A stretch of DNA of 64,000 bases from an uncultured Saprospiraceae bacterium. GTDB taxonomy: Bacteria > Bacteroidota > Bacteroidia > Chitinophagales > Saprospiraceae. The notes under the pieces were generated by a model. It saw only the letters and a program-made list of their open reading frames with translations, had not been told where the DNA came from and did not search any database. This document shows, one piece after another, positions 14,534-22,715 of the stretch; within the stretch, counting starts at the first letter, position 1; each line of letters starts with the position of its first letter. The position numbers and the translations under genes were made by a program. Location: positions 1-64,000 of the forward strand of contig CALFBH010000085.1 of assembly GCA_937951615.1 (NCBI GenBank). The letters are read 5' to 3'.

Positions 14534-17500
14534 CAAATCAGATTTTGAGAAATTTTAAGGGACAACATGACCAGTACAACCAAAGAGCCTAGCACAAAGA
14601 GGGCAGCTAAAAGCGTCAATGGCCAAGGATGTACACGATTAGGGTAAGCAGGTTCTACCATTTCGGGGGCAAGGTTTTCACCAGTCCAAATACTTGTGGT
14701 GAATAGCCTGACATTATTGGCAATACTCAGTAAAGCAGGCAGTAAAACCAGTAAAACAAAGGTAGCAATCATCAGTCCGAAAGCAACCGAAATAGCCATA
14801 GGAATCAGGAATTGCGCCTGGACACTTTTTTCCAGCATCAAGGGCAATAGACCAGCAACGGTAGTCAGCGTAGTGAGCGTAATGGGCCGAAATCTGGATA
14901 CGCCGGTGTCATATAAAGCTTGCTCAAAGGGCAAGCCATTTTTTATTTTGACATTAAAGGTGGAAATAAAAACCAGTGCATCATTCACCAAAATACCGAC
15001 TAAGGCAATGACACCAAGTATGGAAAGAAAGCTAATGGACACGCCCATAAACCAATGCCCAAAAGCCACACCAATAAAACCAAAAGGCAAAATCGCAAAG
15101 ACAATCATCGCTTGACTGACCGAACTAAAGGTGAGGATAATGACAAAAAACATGCACATCAGTACGATAGGAATGACAGTCCGCATGGAAGCGATTGTTT
15201 CGCCAATATCGCGTGCTTGTCCTTCTATACCGACTTTCACGGCTGGATATTTTTCGAGTACTTTGGGTAATATAATACTTTGAATATCAGCATTGACGTC
15301 GCTGACCGATACATTGTCGGCGGCGACATCGGCAGTGACACGAATTTCTTTTTGTCCGTCAATGTGGTTGATATTGATAATGCCTCTTTCCTGTTTAAAG
15401 TCCACCAATTCCCGTAAAGGGATAGACTGCCCGCTGCTGCTGCGTACCCGTATATTGGCGAGGTCTTCGAGCGAACTTCGGTCTTCTAGTTTGTAGCGCA
15501 CCCATACTTTCACTTCATCAGAACCACGTTGCAATCTTTGTATTTCTGCACCAAAAAATCCTTGTCGGACATAGCGGATAATATCGCTTAGTGTGAAGCC
15601 GAGATTATAAGCTTTGGGTTTGAGTTCCATTTTCAATTCTTTCAAACCTTCCTTATTACTGTCCTGTATATCTCGCAAGTCCTTGATGCGTCCCAGCTCG
15701 CCTTTCAATTCCGCGACAGCGGCTTTGAGGTCATCATCATTTTTACTCAATAAAGAAATAGAAACCGGATCGCCAAAAATACCGCCTAGTCCGAAGACCA
15801 ATTTTTGCGCAGCATCAATAGGACCCAACTCCTCCCGAATCGCCGCCACAATATCTCGGTTGCGTATGGAATCGCGTTGCTCGCCTTCCAAGAGATAAAT
15901 GGTCATGGAGCCTTCGTAAGTATTGGGACCGATATTGGTCTGGACCTTTTCAATGACATCTGTTTCTCCATTATAATACTTTTCAGAAAGCCTTTCGTTC
16001 ACTCGCCAGGCTGCATCTCCTATGCTGTCCATGAGGTTATAGACCTGTCCTTCGCGTGTTCCAGCGGGCAGTTCGAGCGTGATGTTGAAATTATCGCCTT
16101 CTATATTAGGAAAAAAAGTACCCTTTATAAATCCGCCCTGAAAAGCCCCTACGCTAATCAGCATCCCCACAACACAAAGCCCGATAGCTGGGAAGCTGTA
16201 TTTCATACTAAGTTTGAGAATAGGCCCATATAATTTATTGCGAACGAAGTCCATAATGCCATCAAAAAAACGGGTAATTATATTGCCTTGTCCTGCTTTG
16301 AGTGCCCTCGAATGTGCAACGTGGGCAGGCAGGATAAACGCGCCTTCAATCAGCGAGAAAATGAGCGTAAAAATGACGACAATTGCCAATTCCCTAAACA
16401 CATCACCGAGGAAACCATCCAGAAAAAAGAAGGCAGAAAAAGCGATGACGGTGGTGAGAATAGCGGAAGTCACGGCAGGCAGTACTTCCATTGTTCCTTC
16501 CAAGGCTGCCTCCATAGGCGGTGCGCCTTTTTCGTAATGCTGGTAAATATTTTCGGCAATCACAATTCCATCATCTACTAAAATACCGATGACGACAACC
16601 ATTCCAAAAGTAGAAATGACATTGATCGTAATACCCAACATTCCAGCCGCGATAAACATGCCTGCAAAGGAAATCGGAATAGCCAGTGCGACCCAGAAAG
16701 CGATACGGAAGTTGAGAAACATCGCCAGCAAGAGTAGTACGATACAAAAACCAATCAGCCCGTTTTCTTTGATAAAACTAATCCGTCCATTGAGGTATTC
16801 CTTTCCATCTCGGATGATGTCGACTTGTATTTGCGGGTATCTTTGTCCAAACTCTTTGAGATAAGCTTGTGTGGTTTCGCTATTATCAAACATATCTTCC
16901 TCAAGGGTATTGAAGACAGTTATGACAACAGATGGTCTGTCATTGAGGAAAGTACGTTGTGGGGAATCTGCCCATTGGTCTTTGACATCGGCAATTTGAT
17001 ATAGGCGAATCTGCCCGCCATTTGGACTACTGCGGACAATGATGTCCTCAAATGACTGTGCATAGTAATTTTTGTTTTCAGCACGAATGAGAAATTCTTC
17101 TTCCTGTGTTTTAATGGTTCCGCCAGTAGAAAGCAGGTTGTTGCCAGCCACAGCCCGCACGGCTTCATCGAAAGTGATATTTAAAGCCCGCATGTCCTGT
17201 TCACGGAAGCTGATTTCTATTTCTTCATCGGGGAAACCCGAAATATCAATTCTGGAAATGCCATCTTTAGCCAGTAAATCATCTTCAATTTGCTCGGCAT
17301 GATTTTTTAGTGAGCGTAAGCTAATATCGCCACTCAGCGAAAAAATAAGCGATGAACTCAACTGATCCTGTACATAAATCACAGGCGGCTCCATCGTGCC
17401 AGGAAAAGAACTGATGCGATCTACGGCATTTTTGACATCCTGTATCACATCATCTGCATCTGCGCCACGCTCTACTTCTACGGAGACTGTTGCCGCATTT

Positions 17501-17760
17501 TCGGAAGAGACAGAAGAGGTTCTTTTTAATCCTTCTATGCCCACCAGATTTTCTTCGATTTTGGAGGTGATGCCTTCTTCCATTTCTGCTGGAGAAGCTC
17601 CAGGGAAAAAGGTACTGATGATGATGGTACGATTGGGACGTTCTGGAAAAAAGGTTGTTTTGAGACCCAACAATCCCAACATGCCGACGACAAGGATAAA
17701 GACCATCAGCAGATTAGCTGCTACGGAGTTTTTTAAGAAATAATTTATTATTGAACGCAT
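14533..17760 (-). CDS. RND efflux transporter, AcrB/AcrD/AcrF family
   Basis: A 1075-residue inner-membrane pump of the hydrophobe/amphiphile (HAE) RND type. TM1 is near residues 13-32 (NLLMVFILVVGMLGLLGLKT). A large periplasmic loop follows, then the TM2-7 bundle with VVVIGILVDDGIVIAENIY; Asp396-Asp397 are the expected proton-relay aspartates. After a second periplasmic loop, the C-terminal bundle includes SFLSILGVIALVGILVNDAL. Both halves are complete. It uses proton motive force to expel small molecules through the neighbouring HlyD adaptor and TolC channel. The start is ATG 17760. A GAATGAATG-type word repeat fills the gap to the adaptor gene. The substrate cannot be read. Confidence 0.95.
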   Translation of the reverse strand: MRSIINYFLKNSVAANLLMVFILVVGMLGLLGLKTTFFPERPNRTIIISTFFPGASPAEMEEGITSKIEENLVGIEGLKRTSSVSSENAATVSVEVERGADADDVIQDVKNAVDRISSFPGTMEPPVIYVQDQLSSSLIFSLSGDISLRSLKNHAEQIEDDLLAKDGISRIDISGFPDEEIEISFREQDMRALNITFDEAVRAVAGNNLLSTGGTIKTQEEEFLIRAENKNYYAQSFEDIIVRSSPNGGQIRLYQIADVKDQWADSPQRTFLNDRPSVVITVFNTLEEDMFDNSETTQAYLKEFGQRYPQIQVDIIRDGKEYLNGRISFIKENGLIGFCIVLLLLAMFLNFRIAFWVALAIPISFAGMFIAAGMLGITINVISTFGMVVVIGILVDDGIVIAENIYQHYEKGAPPMEAALEGTMEVLPAVTSAILTTVIAFSAFFFLDGFLGDVFRELAIVVIFTLIFSLIEGAFILPAHVAHSRALKAGQGNIITRFFDGIMDFVRNKLYGPILKLSMKYSFPAIGLCVVGMLISVGAFQGGFIKGTFFPNIEGDNFNITLELPAGTREGQVYNLMDSIGDAAWRVNERLSEKYYNGETDVIEKVQTNIGPNTYEGSMTIYLLEGEQRDSIRNRDIVAAIREELGPIDAAQKLVFGLGGIFGDPVSISLLSKNDDDLKAAVAELKGELGRIKDLRDIQDSNKEGLKELKMELKPKAYNLGFTLSDIIRYVRQGFFGAEIQRLQRGSDEVKVWVRYKLEDRSSLEDLANIRVRSSSGQSIPLRELVDFKQERGIININHIDGQKEIRVTADVAADNVSVSDVNADIQSIILPKVLEKYPAVKVGIEGQARDIGETIASMRTVIPIVLMCMFFVIILTFSSVSQAMIVFAILPFGFIGVAFGHWFMGVSISFLSILGVIALVGILVNDALVFISTFNVKIKNGLPFEQALYDTGVSRFRPITLTTLTTVAGLLPLMLEKSVQAQFLIPMAISVAFGLMIATFVLLVLLPALLSIANNVRLFTTSIWTGENLAPEMVEPAYPNRVHPWPLTLLAALFVLGSLVVLVMLSLKISQNLI

Positions 17761-17763
17761 AGT

Positions 17764-17864
17764 GTGGTGCTAATGAGTGAATGTTGGAATGATAGAATGA
17801 ATGAATTTTTGAATGAGTGAATGTGTAAGCAAACGATTCGTAATTCGTAATTAACAATTAAATC
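17764..17864. repeat. GTGAATG/GAATGAATG words plus AATTACGAAT words
   Basis: The gap between adaptor and pump genes contains GAGTGAATGTTGGAATGATA, GAATGAATG and GAGTGAATGTG, followed by ATTCGTAATTCGTAATTAAC. The first family is mirrored at 31270-31310 (TTACTCATTCAATAATC, CTACTCATTCTATCATT). Confidence 0.7.
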
Positions 17865-19041
17865 ATTCCTCGATTGCTTGTGCTTTCTGTCCTTCATAAA
17901 TATTATTCACCCCTTTTGTCACCACCAAATCTGTACGGTCGATGCCTTTAACAAAGAGCGTTGTTTCGCTTCGATTTACGATTTCTATCTGCTTTTTTAT
18001 GAGCGTGCTGTCCTGTAAAACGAAGACTTTATTTTGATCGACTAAAATGGAATTTGGAATTTCTATGACCTGGCGGAGCGTGCTGCCATTGAGTGTACCA
18101 CGTAGATACATGCCATCGCGAAGGCTGCTGCCATAAACGGAAATAAACACCGGAACATTTTGCGTCGTCTGATCTATTTGTGTGCTGATGCGACTGACTC
18201 TGCCCATCCAGGTTTTGTCAAATTCTTCGGAGTAAAGTTTGACTTTTTGCCCTCTTTTGATGTATTGAAAGTCGCTGGTCTGCACAGGAGCTTCCAGTTC
18301 AAATTTGGAGGTGTTCATAATGGAGGCGAGCGGGCTGCCCAGATTCACAAGTGAGCCGGGATGCGCATTGATGTCCATAAAAGTACCATTGAAAGGAGCA
18401 TAAACACGGTAGTCCTGCATACGATCTTCCATACTTTTTATGGTATAATATTGTGCCTGAATGTTTTTACCAGCAATGTAGTATTTTTCATCCTGACTGC
18501 TGATTTCCGGGAATTTTTTGACGGGTTTTTGTGCATCAAATTCATCCAGATAAGCTTTCCATTTTTCAAAAGACGCTGGATAGTCAAACTTCAAATCTGG
18601 CATCATTTGAGAAATGGCATTGAGTAGAGAGGCGCGTTGAGCATAGAGGCTATAGGCATCGGTCGTATTATCAATTTCAAATAATAAATCGCCTTCTTTG
18701 AATCGGTCGCCTTTTCTATGTGTCGTGCCAGTGGACATCAGTTTGCCGCCGACTTCCGAAGCCAAGTTTATTTTTTCATAGGCATTGATACGTCCGTCCA
18801 GCGTGATTTCTGCTTTGGTATCTGTTGGCTTGAAAGACGCCACATAGACATTCCGTACCTGCTCCACAATGCGTTCTTCAGAAACCGTAGATTCTTTTTG
18901 TGCCGACATTTTTTTGTAGCCTGTAGAACCGCCAAGCAACAGCGCAAGGGTGATGAGGATGGAGATTAAAGACACAATGATCTTTCTGGCTAGTGTATTC
19001 TTCTTTGGGTTGGTTTCGTTCTGTGTATTGGTTTCGTTCAT
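17863..19041 (-). CDS. RND efflux periplasmic adaptor subunit (HlyD/MFP family)
   Basis: A 392-residue membrane-fusion protein. The N-terminal anchor lies at about 19-42 (ARKIIVSLISILITLALLLG), then the first half of the lipoyl-like domain (LDGRINAYEKINLASEVGGK), a helical hairpin (about 115-205), the second lipoyl half (DYRVYAPFNGTFMDINAHPG) and the beta-barrel and membrane-proximal domains to the end. It bridges the RND pump and the TolC channel encoded downstream on the same strand. The gene starts 25 bp after the SEC-C gene, so the operon may begin with that gene. Confidence 0.92.
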   Translation of the reverse strand: MNETNTQNETNPKKNTLARKIIVSLISILITLALLLGGSTGYKKMSAQKESTVSEERIVEQVRNVYVASFKPTDTKAEITLDGRINAYEKINLASEVGGKLMSTGTTHRKGDRFKEGDLLFEIDNTTDAYSLYAQRASLLNAISQMMPDLKFDYPASFEKWKAYLDEFDAQKPVKKFPEISSQDEKYYIAGKNIQAQYYTIKSMEDRMQDYRVYAPFNGTFMDINAHPGSLVNLGSPLASIMNTSKFELEAPVQTSDFQYIKRGQKVKLYSEEFDKTWMGRVSRISTQIDQTTQNVPVFISVYGSSLRDGMYLRGTLNGSTLRQVIEIPNSILVDQNKVFVLQDSTLIKKQIEIVNRSETTLFVKGIDRTDLVVTKGVNNIYEGQKAQAIEE

Positions 19042-19066
19042 TTTTTGTTAGTTTGATTGTTGGCTT

Positions 19067-19903
19067 TTATAGACAACACTTCTTGTATTTCTTCCCACTT
19101 CCACAGGGACATGGATCGTTTCGCCCGACTTTTTTCTTTTTCTCTTGTGGTTTGGAGATGATTTTAGGCGGCTCATAATATCTGGCATAGCGTGTTTTCC
19201 AGCCTTCGACTTGTTCTATTTGTGGCTTGGCCATATCAGGGTATTTAAGTACACCCGTTTCCAATTCTTCTATAGCTGTTTTTACTTCGTAAAAGGTCAT
19301 ACCATCAGGACGAAATTTTCTATTATAAGCCTGTAGTTCTTTAAGCTTGGGTAAAGCAGCAGTGATTTGGGCATGAGCAAGTCCAACGGCAAATGAATCT
19401 GACCAGATAGATTCTTTATAGTCTAAAATGCGGTTGATCTGTGCAAGATGGTGGGGGGCAGTTGCAAAAAATAAACATTCATGTAGGAAAAGCGTAGGAC
19501 TCGTACTCTTTGTTTTCGCTGCTTCTTCTATTGCATTGAGAAAAGGAATAGTAGCAACATCGCCCAGTTCTTTGCAAAGTATATCTACAAGTAAATGTCC
19601 CTGCTCATTTAAATAATCCCAGTCATCTTCCACGCCTGCGTACAAACTAATTACAGGCTGAACCAGTTTTTCTGAAGGATGACATTCAGCTACCACAGCA
19701 TACCAGAGCGTAGCAGAACTGTTATAGCCATCAGTTGTATCATCATAAATATCTGTATAGGCATTGCTAAGGATAAAAGCAAGTTTGTCTATGATTTCAT
19801 CGGTCGTGGGATGATTGCGTAGAAATTCAATAGCCTCAATAGGCACTCTTTCCTGCCTGCGTTCAATTTCGTGAAAAGCTTCTTGTATTGTAGTGATTTT
19901 CAT
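19067..19903 (-). CDS. DUF1186-like protein with SEC-C zinc motif
   Basis: A 278-residue cytoplasmic helical-repeat protein. Residues 1-240 resemble DUF1186 (helical, HEAT-like: [20 protein letters not shown], and [20 protein letters not shown]). The C-terminus is a perfect SEC-C motif, [18 protein letters not shown], with CxCx8CC zinc ligands. SEC-C tails occur in SecA and many adaptor proteins, where they mediate protein or ribosome contact; the role here is unknown. It is 25 bp upstream of the adaptor gene and is probably co-transcribed, though a link to efflux is not established. Confidence 0.85.
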   Translation of the reverse strand: MKITTIQEAFHEIERRQERVPIEAIEFLRNHPTTDEIIDKLAFILSNAYTDIYDDTTDGYNSSATLWYAVVAECHPSEKLVQPVISLYAGVEDDWDYLNEQGHLLVDILCKELGDVATIPFLNAIEEAAKTKSTSPTLFLHECLFFATAPHHLAQINRILDYKESIWSDSFAVGLAHAQITAALPKLKELQAYNRKFRPDGMTFYEVKTAIEELETGVLKYPDMAKPQIEQVEGWKTRYARYYEPPKIISKPQEKKKKVGRNDPCPCGSGKKYKKCCL

Positions 19904-19950
19904 TTCTTTTTTACGGTTTTAAAATTATCAAAATTAAAAATTAAATATGC

Positions 19951-20198
19951 TGAAAATCCCCCTTTGGAGCATGGATGATTGGTTCTAAATTAGCCCTGAA
20001 AGGGCGGTATATATCAGGATAGGACACCGTCCTATCTTATCTGACAATTACAGAAAGGACGGTATATTTTATTTCGCCCCGTCAGGGCTGGCAAATATGG
20101 GATATAAACAAAAATAGGACTGCGTCCTATCCTGACATATTTCGTCCTTTCAGGACTTTTTCAAAACCAATCACCCCTGCCTTTGGAGGGGGATTTTT
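19951..20198. repeat. Nested CCTTTCAGGGCT / GTCCTATCC hairpin
   Basis: A gap-filling inverted repeat. The outer arms are CCCCCTTTGGAG (19958-) and CTTTGGAGGGGGA (20182-). The next shell is GATTGGTT / AACCAATC, then CCCTGAAAGGGCGG / CGTCCTTTCAGGAC, then ATCAGGATAGGAC / GTCCTATCCTGA, with internal copies of GGACACCGTCC. At least four different words are layered symmetrically. No coding sequence is present. Confidence 0.85.
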
Positions 20199-20237
20199 GA
20201 GTATTTTAGCCAACTTAATTCCAAACAGTAAATATAC

Positions 20238-21299
20238 CTATTTGTTCGATACCAAATCAGATAAAGTCGTACAAAATCCCTCATCGGGTATTCTGAATTT
20301 CTCTGCTGCAATGTGCTGTACTTCCAGTTCTTTTTTCAGTACAGAAGTAGAACGCTCCATATTATCATCTGCTAGTGGAAAAGTACCAAAATGCATCGCT
20401 ACACTTTGTTGCGAGCGGACGTCCTGATGAATCTGCACAGCTTCGTTCGGCGATACATGAATAGGCGACATAAACCATTCAGGGATATAAGCTCCAATAG
20501 GAATAAAAGACAAATCAAAAGGACCTTCACGTTCGCCGATGGTTTTGAAAATATCGCTGTAACCAGAATCGCCGGTGTAGTATATCTTGTGGCTGTCGGA
20601 TTGAATAATAAAACCCGCCCACAAGCTTGTATTTTGGTCGAAGATGCCTCGACTGGAAAAATGATTGGCTGGAGTCGCTTTGATGTTCAGTCCTGCAATT
20701 TGGGTGGAAGCCCACCAATCAAGTTCAATGACTTGTTGACAACCCCACTTTTTTAAAATGCTTGACACACCAAGTGGCGCAACAAAAACCGGATTCCATT
20801 TTTTTACAATTCGCTTGATGGTATTTGCATCCAAATGGTCATAGTGATTATGGCTGACCAAGACCAGATCAATGCGAGGCAGGGCTTCAAATGCTAGCCC
20901 TGGTGGGCGCATCCTCGAAGGTCCCATAAACTGAAAAGGGCTACAGCGTTCTGACCAAATAGGGTCGGTCAGGATATTCATGCCTTTATGTTGAATCAGA
21001 AAAGTGCTGTGATTGACAAAAGTATATTGAATATCATTTTCATCGACCGGAGGGACAGGTTCGGTGCGGACAAAAGTTTCATAATTTTTCTGCCATTTAT
21101 CGGGTTTTCGTTCTCTCGCATATTTGAAAACAGCTCCAAAACCTTTGGCGTCTCGTCCGCTTGGATTTCGAAATTTTTTGCCATCAAAATGTGGCGATAC
21201 CGGACCTTTATAGCCTTTTGAAGACAGCAGGTAGCCGATGATGAGGGCTATTGCCCAAAATGTGAGAAAGGAAAAGAGTATAATTTTTAAAATAAGCAT
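20238..21299 (-). CDS. NAPE-PLD-like MBL-fold hydrolase
   Basis: A 353-residue protein with an N-terminal membrane anchor (LILKIILFSFLTFWAIALII) and the metal motif SHNHYDHLD (His150, His152, Asp154, His155). Further family blocks are ANHFSSRG, IYYTGDSGYSDIFKTIG and MHFGTFPLADDN. These match bacterial homologues of N-acylphosphatidylethanolamine-hydrolysing phospholipase D (MBL superfamily). A lipid-related substrate at the membrane is likely but not proven. The start ATG at 21299 is followed directly by the hydrophobic anchor. It is preceded on the same strand by non-coding sequence and a PurU remnant in the opposite orientation. Confidence 0.85.
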   Translation of the reverse strand: MLILKIILFSFLTFWAIALIIGYLLSSKGYKGPVSPHFDGKKFRNPSGRDAKGFGAVFKYARERKPDKWQKNYETFVRTEPVPPVDENDIQYTFVNHSTFLIQHKGMNILTDPIWSERCSPFQFMGPSRMRPPGLAFEALPRIDLVLVSHNHYDHLDANTIKRIVKKWNPVFVAPLGVSSILKKWGCQQVIELDWWASTQIAGLNIKATPANHFSSRGIFDQNTSLWAGFIIQSDSHKIYYTGDSGYSDIFKTIGEREGPFDLSFIPIGAYIPEWFMSPIHVSPNEAVQIHQDVRSQQSVAMHFGTFPLADDNMERSTSVLKKELEVQHIAAEKFRIPDEGFCTTLSDLVSNK

Positions 21300-21420
21300 C
21301 TACATTGATTTTGAAAAGGAACTGCAAATGTACAGGTTTTGTTTTTAAAAAAATGTCCTATATTCAAGATGAACAGTTTGCCTTTTTTGTCGTATAATTG
21401 GGTTTTAATAGAACTGAAAT

Positions 21421-21649
21421 GACAAAAACAAAAGACACCGCAGTGTTGCTGATTCATTACGTCACAGAAGATTTGGATGCTGGTCCCATTATCGAACAAG
21501 GCATTACGCATGTAACACATAAGGAAAATACAGCCGACTTTGTGAGAAAAGGAAAAGACATTGAGAAAATTGTCCTGTCAAATGCGATTGCAAAAGACCT
21601 AGCGCACAAGATTCTGGTCTATGATAATCGAACGGTGGTGTTTGATTGA
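21421..21649 (+). pseudogene. PurU (formyltetrahydrofolate deformylase) C-terminal remnant
   Basis: The frame reads IHYVTEDLDAGPIIEQGITH, then FVRKGKDIEKIVLSNAIAKD and VLVYDNRTVVFD-like ending (KILVYDNRTVVFD). This is the C-terminal 70 or so residues of formyltetrahydrofolate deformylase (about 280 residues when complete), including the HYVTEDLDAGPIIEQ block of the formyltransferase fold. No N-terminal ACT domain or catalytic Asn-His segment lies upstream; the sequence before 21421 does not match. A stop at 21647-21649 is the natural C-terminus. It is most simply a truncated gene; a short expressed protein is unlikely to be catalytically active. Confidence 0.75.
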
Positions 21650-21689
21650 GTACAGCAGCTATCAATATGGCAATTGCATAAAATATTTT

Positions 21690-21818
21690 TTAAACCACTA
21701 AGCGCACTAAAGGACATGAAGCCGATAGCTATACGGCTTGTATAAGTGTAAAGAACACGAATGAATTTCCCTTTGTGTTCTTTTTATCCTGTTAGTTTTA
21801 GTGTTCCTTAGTGGTTAG
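21690..21818. repeat. ACCACTAAG inverted word repeat
   Basis: The left arm is AACCACTAAGCGCACTAAAG (21691-) and the right arm is TTTTAGTGTTCCTTAGTGGTT (21797-), with AAGAACACGAATG / GTGTTCTTT words inside. A second copy lies at 22514-22547 (GAACCACTAAGTTTCGAAGG, GGCACTAAGGGG). Confidence 0.8.
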
Positions 21819-21857
21819 AAAATGGATACGTATAAGACTAATTTATTTTTATGCGAT

Positions 21858-21912
21858 TCCCATACAGCTATCGACCATCGACTACGGACTATGGACGGTA
21901 ACGAAGTTACCA
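21858..21912. repeat. ATCGACTATGGACT word repeat and small hairpin
   Basis: ACAGCTATCGACCATCGACT, ACGGACTATGGAC and the stem GGTAAC-GAA-GTTACC. The word family recurs at 36638-36838, 39217-39425 and 40290-40444. Confidence 0.75.
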
Positions 21913-22446
21913 TTAAAAATTCTTCCACATCATCGACTCCATCGGCTTCTCAGAGCGTTTATTGTATTTGGCGTTTTTCTTTTTATTATAATAATTTTCA
22001 ATGTCGCCTTCTACGGCAAAATAAATCAACTGACCAATTGGCATGTTAGCATAAATGCGTACCGGATGGATGCAGGAAATTTCCAGTGTCCAGGCATTGC
22101 AAAAGCCAACATCGCCCTTGCCCGCCGTTGCATGAATATCAATACCTAGTCGGCCAATGCTTGATTTGCCTTCCAGAAAAGGGACAGAATTGTGCGTTTC
22201 GGTATATTCTGCGGTCACACCAAGATACAGTGTGCCAGGCTGAATGACGTAACCTTCTTCTGGTATGATAATCTCTTCGATCTGATTATGTTTTTTGGCG
22301 TCTAGTACTTCGTCTTTATAAGTGGCCATATATTTTCCGAGATGCACATCATAGGAATTGGTGCCTAGCGCATTTCTGTCGAAAGGTTCAATGACGATTT
22401 CGCCAGTCTCAATGGCTTTTAATATTTTTTTATCGGATAGAATCAT
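21913..22446 (-). CDS. dcd: dCTP deaminase
   Basis: A 177-residue dCTP deaminase of the dUTPase superfamily, which converts dCTP to dUTP for thymidylate synthesis. Visible motifs are LGTNSYDVHLG, the substrate loop FLEGKSSIGRLGI, GKGDVGFCNAWTLEISC (with the catalytic glutamate in TLE) and NMPIGQLIYF. Length is normal. The start is ATG 22446. It functions as a cytosolic trimer in the family. No linked nucleotide-metabolism gene is adjacent, and word repeats lie on both sides. Confidence 0.95.
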   Translation of the reverse strand: MILSDKKILKAIETGEIVIEPFDRNALGTNSYDVHLGKYMATYKDEVLDAKKHNQIEEIIIPEEGYVIQPGTLYLGVTAEYTETHNSVPFLEGKSSIGRLGIDIHATAGKGDVGFCNAWTLEISCIHPVRIYANMPIGQLIYFAVEGDIENYYNKKKNAKYNKRSEKPMESMMWKNF

Positions 22447-22715
22447 GTTGGTTTTTTTATATGTGTTGCTGAACTGGGGTGTTTTACTGGGTTGCGCATC
22501 GGGGTGTTTTTTTGAACCACTAAGTTTCGAAGGGGCACTAAGGGGAATTTAATCGCTCAATTAGCTCAATTTGCCTCACCTAGCCTCTCCATCCTTCGGC
22601 GGAGAAAGACTTCGGCTGCGCTTGCGTCGCGTTGCTTGCAAGCTGGACTTTTTTAGTGGCAGTTTCAGTAACTCAATCAACTAATTGCCAATATCCCAAT
22701 CAACCAATACCCCAA
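22447..22715. other. Repeat-rich intergenic region upstream of dcd
   Basis: Contains ACCACTAAG-family words (22514-22547), GCTCAATTAGCTCAATTTGC words, a GGAGAAAGACTTCGGCTGCG / CTTGCGTCGCG segment, and CCAATATCCCAATCAACCAA words (22685-22730). No coding sequence was recognised. Confidence 0.7.
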
